A stretch of 64,000 bases of DNA. Origin: Eubacterium sulci ATCC 35585. Its GTDB lineage: Bacteria; Bacillota; Clostridia; Peptostreptococcales; Anaerovoracaceae. Made by a program: the position numbers and the translations under genes. Within the stretch, counting starts at the first letter, position 1, and each line of letters opens with the position of its first letter. Location of the stretch: NCBI GenBank assembly GCA_001189495.1, contig CP012068.1:930001-994000 (forward strand). The letters are read 5' to 3'. The notes below the pieces were generated by a model. It saw only the letters and a program-made list of their open reading frames with translations, was not told the DNA's origin and made no database searches. Below are positions 18,659 to 26,554 of the stretch, piece by piece.

Positions 18659-19858
18659 TTATTTACCAAGCTTCTTGTTGTAAGCTTCGATACCGAGCCT
18701 AATAAGTTCAGCACCTCTTCTCATATCGTCCTTGTTTAGTACGTAAGCGATACGGATTTCGTCCTTACCTAGTCCTGGTGTAGCGTAGAATCCTTCAGCT
18801 GGTGCAAACATTGTTGTCTCACCGTTGTCTTCGAACTCTTCTAGCATGAACATTAGGAAGTCTTCAACATCTGCTACTGGAAGCTTAACTGTCATGTAGA
18901 AAGCTCCGCCTGGAACCTGGCATACAGCGCCTGGAATCTTCATGATCTCTTCGTATGCAGCATCTCTTCTTCCGCAGTACTCAGCCTTAACCTCGTCATA
19001 GTATGACATTGGAAGCTTGAATAGCTCAGCTGAACCAACCTGATCTACAGTTGAAACGCAAAGTCTTGCCTGTGCAATCTTCATTACGTTGCCCATGAAC
19101 TCTTCGTTCTTGGAGATAAGTAGACCAATTCTTGCTCCACATGCAGAGAATCTCTTTGATACTGAGTCGATGATGATAACTCTGTCAGCAATTTCAGGAA
19201 TCATACCAAATGATGTTACTTCACGATCATCGTATGCAAACTCTCTATATACTTCGTCTGCGATTATAAATAGGTCGTGTTCCTTAGCGATTTCGCCGAT
19301 TAGCTTCATTTCTTCTAGTGTTAGAACGTTACCTGTTGGGTTACCTGGGCTGATACAGCAGATAGCTCTTGTCTTATCGTTGATCAATGGCTCAATCTGC
19401 TCTCTTGTTGCATAGGTGAATCCATCCTCAGCCTTTGTTGTGATAGGTACAACCTTACCACCAGCTGTTGTCAAGAATGAATGGTAGTTTGTGTAGAATG
19501 GTTCTGCAATAAGAACTTCTTCACCTGGGTTAACAAGTGCAAGGAATGCCATTGTTAGCGCTTCTGAACCACCGTTTGTAACGATCATGTCTTTTCTGTC
19601 GTAATGCATGTCGTACTGCTTGAAATAATCGATTACTGAATCCTGTAGTGAAGTCAATCCGCCAGACTCAGCATATTTGATTACTGCCTCATCAAAGCTC
19701 TTGATTGCCTGCATAAAGCACTCTGGTGTTGCTACATCAGGTTGTCCGATGTTAAAGTGATAAACTTTCTTGCCCTGCTCTTTTACCTTTGCGGCAACAG
19801 GATTGAATTTTCTTATTGGTGAAAATTGCATCTCCTGCACTCTGTTAGAAAATTTCAT
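18659..19858 (-). CDS. Fold-type I PLP aminotransferase (class I/II, aspartate-like)
   Basis: This 399-residue aminotransferase of the AspC/AlaT class I fold has FNIGQPDVATP at the N-terminus, the cofactor-binding TNGGSEALTMAF, SPGNPTGNVL, ADEVYREFAYD, and the PLP lysine in DSVSKRFSACGARIG followed by the phosphate-binding Arg. The usual product would be an aspartate or related amino acid transaminase; the exact substrate cannot be read from sequence. Start ATG 19858 follows AGGAGC. It is flanked by tlyA (33 bases upstream) and a hairpin downstream, so it may form its own unit or end the dxs operon. Confidence 0.88.
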   Translation of the reverse strand: MKFSNRVQEMQFSPIRKFNPVAAKVKEQGKKVYHFNIGQPDVATPECFMQAIKSFDEAVIKYAESGGLTSLQDSVIDYFKQYDMHYDRKDMIVTNGGSEALTMAFLALVNPGEEVLIAEPFYTNYHSFLTTAGGKVVPITTKAEDGFTYATREQIEPLINDKTRAICCISPGNPTGNVLTLEEMKLIGEIAKEHDLFIIADEVYREFAYDDREVTSFGMIPEIADRVIIIDSVSKRFSACGARIGLLISKNEEFMGNVMKIAQARLCVSTVDQVGSAELFKLPMSYYDEVKAEYCGRRDAAYEEIMKIPGAVCQVPGGAFYMTVKLPVADVEDFLMFMLEEFEDNGETTMFAPAEGFYATPGLGKDEIRIAYVLNKDDMRRGAELIRLGIEAYNKKLGK

Positions 19859-19891
19859 AACTCACAGCTCCTTTTAATAATATAAGATAAT

Positions 19892-20704
19892 TTATACCAA
19901 CTCTGCATGAGAGATTTGGACTACTTCTGAGACATTAAAATTGTCTGTATATGACTTATTATAACCTATATTTTTCTGTTTGTTAAGATGTAAAAGATAC
20001 TCTATATTGCCTTTTGCACCTGTAATTGGAGAAAATGTTAAGTTTTTGGCAATTAAATTATTTTCATGCGCATAAGAAATTACTTTTTCTATAACTTCTT
20101 CGTGGACTTTGGTATCTCTTACAATACCATTTTTTCCCACCTGTTCCCTTCCGGCCTCAAACTGAGGCTTAACTAGGCATAGGATTGAGCCTCCATCTTT
20201 AAGTAGTTTTGCAGCAACAGGAAAGATAAGTTTAAGTGAAATAAATGATACATCCATACTCATAAAATCGATTTCTTCATCGACTTGAGACGGATCAAAA
20301 TACCTAAAATTACACTTCTCAATATTTACAACTCTGCTATCGCTTCTAAGCTTCCATGCAAGCTGTCCATAACCAACATCAATAGCATAAACCTTTCTTG
20401 CTCCATTTATAAGCATGCAGTCTGTAAAACCACCAGTTGATGCACCTATGTCCATGCATACCTTATCTTTTAGGTCTATATCAAATAAGTCTATAGCCTT
20501 CTCAAGCTTAAGACCACCTCTGCTTACATATGGACATAAATCTTGCTTAACGGTAATATCACAGTCGGTATTTATAGACATACCAGCTTTGTCGCTTATT
20601 TGACCGTCAACAAATACAAGTCCCGCCATTATAGCGGTCTTTGCCTTTTCTCGTGATGGGTAAAATCCCTTCTTTACAAGAAGTACATCAAGCCTTTCCT
20701 TCAA
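19892..20704 (-). CDS. tlyA: TlyA-family RNA methyltransferase (FtsJ-like, with S4 domain)
   Basis: This 270-residue protein has an N-terminal S4 RNA-binding domain (RLDVLLVKKGFYPSREKAK) followed by an FtsJ-like SAM methyltransferase domain with MDIGASTGGFTDCML, AIDVGYGQLAWKL and SMDVSFISLKL. Homologues 2'-O-methylate rRNA and are also annotated as haemolysins. It overlaps dxs by 17 bases; the xseA-xseB-ispA-dxs-tlyA order is a conserved Firmicutes arrangement. The 'haemolysin' label is historical. Confidence 0.93.
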   Translation of the reverse strand: MKERLDVLLVKKGFYPSREKAKTAIMAGLVFVDGQISDKAGMSINTDCDITVKQDLCPYVSRGGLKLEKAIDLFDIDLKDKVCMDIGASTGGFTDCMLINGARKVYAIDVGYGQLAWKLRSDSRVVNIEKCNFRYFDPSQVDEEIDFMSMDVSFISLKLIFPVAAKLLKDGGSILCLVKPQFEAGREQVGKNGIVRDTKVHEEVIEKVISYAHENNLIAKNLTFSPITGAKGNIEYLLHLNKQKNIGYNKSYTDNFNVSEVVQISHAELV

Positions 20705-22532
20705 GTTCTTGCCTTATCCTTTCCGCTATCGATTCAGCATCAAGACCATACTTTTTATATAAGTATTCGCAGTCGCCGTGTTCAATAAACTTGTCAGGCC
20801 ATCCTAATTTAACAACCCTATTTGTGTAATTTGCAGCTATATATTCGCCAAAACCACCACGAATCAGATTGTCCTCTAATGTCACAATAAGTTTATCACT
20901 TGAGTCAATGATGCTATCATCAAAAGGTTTTAGCACAGACGCACTGCACACCTTAGCATCTATTCCCTGTTCTTTTAAAATCTCTGAAGCTTTAATAGCT
21001 TTATTTAACATAGTTCCAACAGCTATTATATTTACATCCTTACCTTCTGAAATCACATTGTTTTTGAGTTCAAAAGAACATTCGATGTGACTTGTCATAT
21101 CAGCACTTCCTCTTGGGTATCTGATAGCAAAAGGTGCATCCTTTGATATAGCATATTCGAGCATGTCTTCTAGTTGATGTGCATCGCAAGGTGCCAGCAC
21201 TGTCATATTAGGTAGTGGAAGCAAATACGATAAATCAAAGATACCGTGATGAGTTTCGCCGTCAGCACCAACTATACCTGCTCTATCTATTGCGAAAGTA
21301 ACTGGAAGTTTCTGCAGACAGACATCCTCAATGATTTCGTCATATGCTCTCTGTAAAAACGATGAATATATTGCAACCACTGGATGCATACCGCCTAGGG
21401 CAAGTCCTGCGGCAAAGATGCATGCATGGGCTTCTGCTATGCCTACATCAAATACTCTTTTAGGATACTTGTCTCTCATTTGGTCAAGACCGGTTGCCGT
21501 ACACATTGCAGCAGTAAGCGCAACGAGTTTATCGTTTTTCTCTGCAAGTTCAAACATCTTTTTTCCAAAGATTTCTGAATAGCTAGTCTGTGACTTTGAT
21601 AGAGTAACTCCTGTCTCCTTATCAAAAGCACCTATTCCATGGAATTTATCCGGATTTTGTTCTGCCTGCTTGTACCCCTTGCCCTTCTTTGTTTTGAAGT
21701 GCACTAAAACGGGTCCTGGAGCATTTTTCGCTTGATTTAGGCCTCTGAGAACATCTGACATATTGTTGCCATCAAAAGGACCTAGATAAGTAATTCCTAG
21801 CTCCTCGAATATAACTCCACCTGAGAAAATAGCATACTTAACAGCTCTTTTGAGACCAGCTATGCCCTTGCTTAGTGGCTTTCCTAGATCAGGGATTTTG
21901 TTTATAGCTTTCTTTATGTTGTTCTTTGTATTTTGATACTCTGAAGAGGTTCTTAGTTTACTTAGGTGCTCTGAAAGTCCACCGTTTATCTCTGATATTG
22001 ACATTCCATTATCGTTTAAAACGATTATAACTTTTGACCCTAGGCTCCCAAGGTTATTTAGTGCCTCAAAAGAAGGTCCTCCGGTCATTGCACCATCCCC
22101 AATTACTGCGATAACTTCTTCATCGCTCTTGTTAAGATCTCTAGCTACTGCAAGTCCCATGGCTGCAGAAATAGAGGTACTCGAATGTCCTGTATCATAG
22201 ACATCGTACTCGCTTTCCGAACGCTTTGGAAATCCTGACATTCCATCGTTTTGTCTTAGAGTACTGAACTGATCAGCTCTTCCTGTCAAAATTTTATGTA
22301 TGTACGATTGATGTCCGACATCCCAGATAAGCTTATCCTTTGGAAAATCAAAAATCCTATGTAATCCGACACTGATTTCAACAACGCCAAGATTTGAGGC
22401 AAGATGTCCTCCTGTCTTTGATATTGTGTCTATCAAAAATGCCCTTATTCCTGTACTTAAAAGCTCAAGGGAATTTTCATCCATTGACTTTATATCCTCG
22501 GGTAGCTTGTAATCTTTAATATGATTCGACAT
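20688..22532 (-). CDS. dxs: 1-deoxy-D-xylulose-5-phosphate synthase
   Basis: Dxs condenses pyruvate and glyceraldehyde 3-phosphate, the entry step of the MEP isoprenoid pathway. The 614-residue thiamine diphosphate enzyme shows WDVGHQSYIHKILTGR, the GHSSTSISAAMG loop, the ThDP motif GDGAMTGGPSFEALN, and DRAGIVGADGETHHG in the pyrimidine-binding domain. Its presence implies the MEP rather than the mevalonate route. It starts 12 bases after ispA, which uses the pathway's products. Confidence 0.97.
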   Translation of the reverse strand: MSNHIKDYKLPEDIKSMDENSLELLSTGIRAFLIDTISKTGGHLASNLGVVEISVGLHRIFDFPKDKLIWDVGHQSYIHKILTGRADQFSTLRQNDGMSGFPKRSESEYDVYDTGHSSTSISAAMGLAVARDLNKSDEEVIAVIGDGAMTGGPSFEALNNLGSLGSKVIIVLNDNGMSISEINGGLSEHLSKLRTSSEYQNTKNNIKKAINKIPDLGKPLSKGIAGLKRAVKYAIFSGGVIFEELGITYLGPFDGNNMSDVLRGLNQAKNAPGPVLVHFKTKKGKGYKQAEQNPDKFHGIGAFDKETGVTLSKSQTSYSEIFGKKMFELAEKNDKLVALTAAMCTATGLDQMRDKYPKRVFDVGIAEAHACIFAAGLALGGMHPVVAIYSSFLQRAYDEIIEDVCLQKLPVTFAIDRAGIVGADGETHHGIFDLSYLLPLPNMTVLAPCDAHQLEDMLEYAISKDAPFAIRYPRGSADMTSHIECSFELKNNVISEGKDVNIIAVGTMLNKAIKASEILKEQGIDAKVCSASVLKPFDDSIIDSSDKLIVTLEDNLIRGGFGEYIAANYTNRVVKLGWPDKFIEHGDCEYLYKKYGLDAESIAERIRQELEGKA

Positions 22533-22544
22533 TTCATTCCTCGA

Positions 22545-23438
22545 TTAATCGTTTCTAGATGCTAGCTTTCTGACAAGATTACGGAAAAACTCTGCATTAT
22601 CGTAGTAAGGTGCAATAGCCTCAACTGCTTCATTAGTAAGCTCATCAAGGCGTTTAATTGAGTTCTCTAACCCATTTACTGAAATATATGTTGTCTTAGC
22701 CTTAGCTGCGTCTGTACCAGTGTTCTTACCTAGCATTTCAGGGTTACCTTTTACATCTAAAATATCATCGGCAATTTGGAAAGCTAGACCAAGACACTCT
22801 GCATACTTTGTCATGTTCTTTACCATCTCATCATCAGCGTTTCCTAGGTAAAGCCCAGCTCTAACAGCAGCGGTAAGGAGTGCACCAGTTTTATTTATGT
22901 GAATATATTCTAGCATCTCATTAGTACAGTCTGTGTTTTCATTTTCTATATCAGATGCTTGACCTGCTATCATTCCGCCTACCCCTGCAGCCTTTGCAAT
23001 GCAGTACATTGCATTTATGCGTTTCTTTAGCTCCTCTGGTTTATCAAAATACATTAGAAGATTCTTATTCATAACTTCAAATGCAGTATTTAAAAGTCCA
23101 TCGCCTGCAAGTGTTGCCATTCCATCTCCATAAACCTTATGGTTTGTTGGTCTTCCCCTTCTAAGATCGTCATCATCCATAGCTGGTAGATCATCATGAA
23201 TCAAGGAATATGTGTGTATGTATTCCATTGCACATGCAAATGGTAGCGCCTCCATAGAATTTCCACCTGCAAACTCACAAGCAGCAAGTAGTAAAACAGG
23301 CCTGAGACGCTTTCCTCCAGCGGTAAGCGAATAGACCATGGACTCATATAAAGTGTTACTCATAGCATCTACACGTGGTAGATAGTCTAGCAAATAGTCA
23401 TTAACTAGCGATTTATATTCGTTATAGTCTTCTCTCAT
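22545..23438 (-). CDS. ispA: Polyprenyl (farnesyl) diphosphate synthase
   Basis: This 297-residue short-chain trans-prenyltransferase joins DMAPP and IPP units. It has the first Asp-rich motif LIHDDLPAMDDDDLRRG, the GKRLRPVLLL substrate motif, and the second Asp-rich motif QIADDILD. The residues just before the first motif (YIHTYSLIHDD) suit a farnesyl or geranyl product, but chain length is not certain. It is 2 bases after xseB and 12 bases before dxs. Confidence 0.95.
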   Translation of the reverse strand: MREDYNEYKSLVNDYLLDYLPRVDAMSNTLYESMVYSLTAGGKRLRPVLLLAACEFAGGNSMEALPFACAMEYIHTYSLIHDDLPAMDDDDLRRGRPTNHKVYGDGMATLAGDGLLNTAFEVMNKNLLMYFDKPEELKKRINAMYCIAKAAGVGGMIAGQASDIENENTDCTNEMLEYIHINKTGALLTAAVRAGLYLGNADDEMVKNMTKYAECLGLAFQIADDILDVKGNPEMLGKNTGTDAAKAKTTYISVNGLENSIKRLDELTNEAVEAIAPYYDNAEFFRNLVRKLASRND

Positions 23439-23440
23439 TC

Positions 23441-23638
23441 CTACTCTCCTTGATAAACCTCTATTTTCTGCTTTGCATTATCTAAGATATCCTTACAAAG
23501 CTTATAGCATTCGTTTCCTTCTTCGAAGTACTTTATTGTATCCTCTAGGGATATGTCCTTTGCCTTTAGTTTCGTTGCTATATCATTAAGTTTTGCAAGA
23601 GCTTCCTCAAAACTTATATCCTGCTTATTATCTGCCAT
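23441..23638 (-). CDS. xseB: Exodeoxyribonuclease VII small subunit
   Basis: XseB is the small subunit of the single-strand exonuclease ExoVII. The 65-residue protein begins MADNKQDISFEEAL and has the helical EEALAKLNDIATKLK and LEDTIKYFEEGNE segments typical of the family. ATG 23638 is preceded by AGGACG and lies 1 base after the xseA stop. A longer open frame begins at 23686 but would overlap xseA without a matching ribosome binding site. Confidence 0.93.
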   Translation of the reverse strand: MADNKQDISFEEALAKLNDIATKLKAKDISLEDTIKYFEEGNECYKLCKDILDNAKQKIEVYQGE

Positions 23639-23639
23639 A

Positions 23640-24785
23640 TTATACGTCCTCCAATATGTCATAAATCCTGCAATTTGCACTTCCATCGGAAAGATTGAGC
23701 TTGTAGCTTGCTTCGTTTTGGAGCCTGCTTACACTAGCTATCGGCATGCCATTTTCGTCTGAAAGTATGCTATATCCTCGCTCAAGTATTGCCTTAGGAT
23801 TATTTTCGCTCAGCAAAATAGCGAGCTGATTGAGCGTGTTTTCATAGCTTTGAATTTTATTAGTCAAAATGTGAGAAATGCTGTCATGGATGTTTTTTAT
23901 CCTTATCTCATCGTACATGAGTCTATTGCTTAGATTAAGGGAAATATCCTCGTGCAATTTATTGATTTTCTCATATAAAAGTTTCATGTCTGGTACTGCA
24001 AGTTCAGCAGCAGCTGTAGGGGTCTCTGCCCTTACATCGGCAACAAAATCGGATATAGTAAAGTCAATCTCATGTCCTACTGAAGATATTACAGGTATCT
24101 TGCAGTCGAATATGCTTCTTGCTAACTCTTCACTGTTAAAAACCATCAGGTCTTCAGGTGAGCCTCCACCTCTACCGACTATCAAAAGATCTAGGTCGTC
24201 ACTTCTAGTATCAGAAAGGAATTTAATCATTTGACTTATTTCTGATGGGGCTCTATCGCCCTGAACCGCGACTGGGAATATGCTGACATCCGTAAGTCTT
24301 GTTCTTGATTGAATTATTGCTAGTATATCCTTTACAGCAGCACCCGTCTCAGATGTAACTACTCCAATATGCTTTGGAAATGCAGGAAGTGGTTTCTTGT
24401 GCTTTGGATCAAAGAGTCCTTCTTTTTCTAGTCTTGCCTTTATCTTTGCAAATTCAGCAGCTAAAGCACCCTCGCCTTCTATCTCTACGCTAGTGACATT
24501 AAGTGAGTAGTATCCACCTTTTTGATAAACACTTACTTGTCCAGTGAGAATTACTTCATCACCATCACTTAGCATCTCGGTGAGTAGCATTGCTCTTTGC
24601 TTAGCCAAAAAGCAGTTGATTTTACTCTTATGGTCAGAAATGCTGAAATAAACATGTCCTGTTCCGTGATATTTGATTGAGGTTATCTCTCCTTTGACTA
24701 CTACATTACAAAGAAGAGGATCTGTAGCAATAACCTTGCCTATATACTCGTTCAGCATGGAAACTGAAACAGGTTTTATTGCCAT
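23640..24785 (-). CDS. xseA: Exodeoxyribonuclease VII large subunit
   Basis: XseA is the catalytic subunit of ExoVII, which degrades single-stranded DNA from both ends. The 381-residue protein has an N-terminal OB-fold (about 8-95, including CNVVVKGEITSIKYH and GHVYFSISD) and a catalytic domain with GVVTSETGAAVKDI, DLLIVGRGGGSPEDLM and SSVGHEIDFTISDFVAD. It overlaps the upstream Kae1-like gene by 10 bases. At about 380 residues it is shorter than the E. coli enzyme, because the C-terminal coiled-coil is reduced, as often in Firmicutes. Confidence 0.95.
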   Translation of the reverse strand: MAIKPVSVSMLNEYIGKVIATDPLLCNVVVKGEITSIKYHGTGHVYFSISDHKSKINCFLAKQRAMLLTEMLSDGDEVILTGQVSVYQKGGYYSLNVTSVEIEGEGALAAEFAKIKARLEKEGLFDPKHKKPLPAFPKHIGVVTSETGAAVKDILAIIQSRTRLTDVSIFPVAVQGDRAPSEISQMIKFLSDTRSDDLDLLIVGRGGGSPEDLMVFNSEELARSIFDCKIPVISSVGHEIDFTISDFVADVRAETPTAAAELAVPDMKLLYEKINKLHEDISLNLSNRLMYDEIRIKNIHDSISHILTNKIQSYENTLNQLAILLSENNPKAILERGYSILSDENGMPIASVSRLQNEASYKLNLSDGSANCRIYDILEDV

Positions 24786-25735
24786 ATTTTTTCACCTCCA
24801 AGCAAAGATATTCCTATTGCATTATCTGATGAAAGCCTTGGCTCGCAAAATACAAAATTATGCTTTGCATCTGCTTCATCAAGCATTTTTCTTAATGTCT
24901 TGCTCGAGGATACCCCTCCTGCAAACAAGAAATCATTAATTCTATATCCGTCATATACGTCTTCTAGCATATCCAAAATAGCTGAACTAATGCTAGAAAA
25001 AACACCTAGTATAAGATGATTTAAATCATCTTTGTCTAATGTTCTTCCGTCAATATATCTAAAAACCGCAGATTCTATACCAGAAAGATTGATATATCCT
25101 GATTTAGATTTTATCTTTGGAAGATTAATTTTCTTTGATAAATTAGACTGGTTTAAGCGGTCATAAGCAATGTTATCAAGCTCTTCTCCACATGGAAAAA
25201 TCAGGCCTAGCTCTGTCCCTATACGGTCAAGTAACTGCCCAAATGAAATATCCTTTGTTCCACCTATAATGCTAAGCTCTCCATCTTCATATAAAAGAAC
25301 CTCTGTAGTTCCTCCTGAAAAATGCAAACTCACGTAGTGCTTTGAATCGCTAAGCTCGGTAAATCTTGATGCTGCGCGTACATGTCCATCTTGGTGTGAA
25401 AACCTATATAAAGGGCATTTAAGACTGCTAGCAAGTACATTTGCCTGTGATACTCCAGCTAGAAATGCTGGCATGTATGAGCCAGATATGTTCCTTGGCT
25501 TATCAGAGACGGATACACATGCTATATCACATGCATCAAAGTTTCTAAACATATCATCAAAAATAATGGGCAAATTGTTGATATGCTGAAAAAGCGCTTC
25601 CTGCTGTCTTAGTCCGCGCTTTCCTTTATCCACATTTAGCAGAATTCTCTTATCATAGACTATATCACCGTCGATATTAGTAAGCGCTATCGAAGTCTTA
25701 TAATTGCTTGTATCTATGCCAAGTGAATACTTCAT
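24776..25735 (-). CDS. Kae1/TsaD-like protein (paralogue of the t6A enzyme)
   Basis: This 319-residue ASKHA-fold protein is related to TsaD, which makes threonylcarbamoyl-adenosine in tRNA. It begins LGIDTSNYKTSIAL, whereas canonical TsaD has the GIETSCDET motif, and it keeps the HxxxH metal-binding motif as SHQDGHVRAA. SGGTTEVLLYEDG corresponds to the nucleotide loop. Its length and divergent N-terminus suggest a paralogue rather than TsaD itself. Such genes are common next to xseA/nusB in Clostridia, often labelled O-sialoglycoprotein endopeptidase, which is an obsolete name. The true function is unknown. Confidence 0.82.
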   Translation of the reverse strand: MKYSLGIDTSNYKTSIALTNIDGDIVYDKRILLNVDKGKRGLRQQEALFQHINNLPIIFDDMFRNFDACDIACVSVSDKPRNISGSYMPAFLAGVSQANVLASSLKCPLYRFSHQDGHVRAASRFTELSDSKHYVSLHFSGGTTEVLLYEDGELSIIGGTKDISFGQLLDRIGTELGLIFPCGEELDNIAYDRLNQSNLSKKINLPKIKSKSGYINLSGIESAVFRYIDGRTLDKDDLNHLILGVFSSISSAILDMLEDVYDGYRINDFLFAGGVSSSKTLRKMLDEADAKHNFVFCEPRLSSDNAIGISLLGGEKIWQ

Positions 25736-25741
25736 TTAGTT

Positions 25742-26143
25742 CTAATTTTCCTTTGATCTTGAAATGGAACCTAAGATTCCATTGATATATGAAGATGATT
25801 TTTCCTCTCCATACTTCTTTGCGAGCTCTACAGCCTCGTTAATTGAAACTGAATCAGGCATTTCGTCTAAAAAGAGAATCTCACATACAGCAAGTCTTAG
25901 AACTGCAAGATCTGTCTTTGGCATTCTACTTACAGTCCAGTTACGACAGTTAGCAGAAATCTTCTCGTCGATTTCTGACTTCTTATTGCAAACAAGTGAG
26001 AGCAGGTTTCTGCAATACTCCTCTTGTTTCCCCATCTCGAGATTTTCTAAATACTTTCCTTGTTCATCAATATCGAATTCATTGTTCACATCGAGTTGAT
26101 AAAGGATTTGCATAATAATCTCACGCGCATTCTGTCTTGTCAT
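25742..26143 (-). CDS. nusB: Transcription antitermination factor NusB
   Basis: NusB binds boxA RNA with S10 and supports rRNA antitermination. ATG 26143 gives 133 residues starting MTRQNAREIIMQILYQ, as in other NusB proteins, and overlaps the upstream Asp23 stop as ATGA, with AGGAGA about 6 bases upstream. The open frame extends 36 codons further but that part is Asp23 sequence out of frame. VSRMPKTDLAVLRLAVCEI and SINEAVELAKKYGEEKS are family signatures. Confidence 0.94.
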   Translation of the reverse strand: MTRQNAREIIMQILYQLDVNNEFDIDEQGKYLENLEMGKQEEYCRNLLSLVCNKKSEIDEKISANCRNWTVSRMPKTDLAVLRLAVCEILFLDEMPDSVSINEAVELAKKYGEEKSSSYINGILGSISRSKEN

Positions 26144-26499
26144 AAGTTCTCTCCTAATATGCGTACACCTTGTACATGTACATTTATCTCTTCTGTATTT
26201 ATTCCAATAACATCCTTGACATAGCTTTTTACAGTTTTCTGTATCTGCCAAGCTAGCTGTGGAATTTGCACGCCGTATGATACGATTATGTATAGGTCTA
26301 TGCCTAATGCATCGTTTTTTTTGTATAGCTTAACTCCCCTGCTTGCTTTTGCCTCACGCTTAAGCATGTTTATGCTCAAATTCTGAGGAATGCTATCATC
26401 AAAATCAATTACGCCTTCAATTGATCTGACGCAAGAAGCTATGCAAATTGCTATGAAATCATTGGATAAGCGAACTCCATATATGCTTTCGTTACTCAC
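26140..26499 (-). CDS. Asp23/Gls24 family envelope stress protein
   Basis: This 119-residue protein has the Asp23 domain throughout (ISNDFIAICIASCVRSIEGV-like start and IYIIVSYGVQIPQLAWQIQ). Family members are small, membrane-associated proteins linked to envelope stress or, as the YqhY/AmaP group, to lipid homeostasis; a homologue (yqhY) precedes nusB in B. subtilis, the same order as here. The start is GTG at 26499, 8 bases after GGAGGT. It overlaps nusB by 4 bases and is the first gene of the nusB-xseA-ispA-dxs unit. Confidence 0.9.
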   Translation of the reverse strand: MSNESIYGVRLSNDFIAICIASCVRSIEGVIDFDDSIPQNLSINMLKREAKASRGVKLYKKNDALGIDLYIIVSYGVQIPQLAWQIQKTVKSYVKDVIGINTEEINVHVQGVRILGENL

Positions 26500-26525
26500 T
26501 ATAGACTACCTCCATAGACACTGAA

Positions 26526-26554
26526 ATTATATCATTTTTACTTATTCAGTGCAA
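26526..26554 (-). promoter_or_regulatory. Sigma-A promoter for the asp23-nusB-xseAB-ispA-dxs-tlyA unit
   Basis: On the minus strand TTGCAC (26549-26554), a 17-base spacer and TATAAT (26526-26531) form a good promoter. The -35 box overlaps the end of the upstream GTPase-NYN gene. The transcript would start about 20 bases before the GTG start of the asp23-like gene. No separate terminator was seen for the upstream operon, so read-through is possible. Confidence 0.75.
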
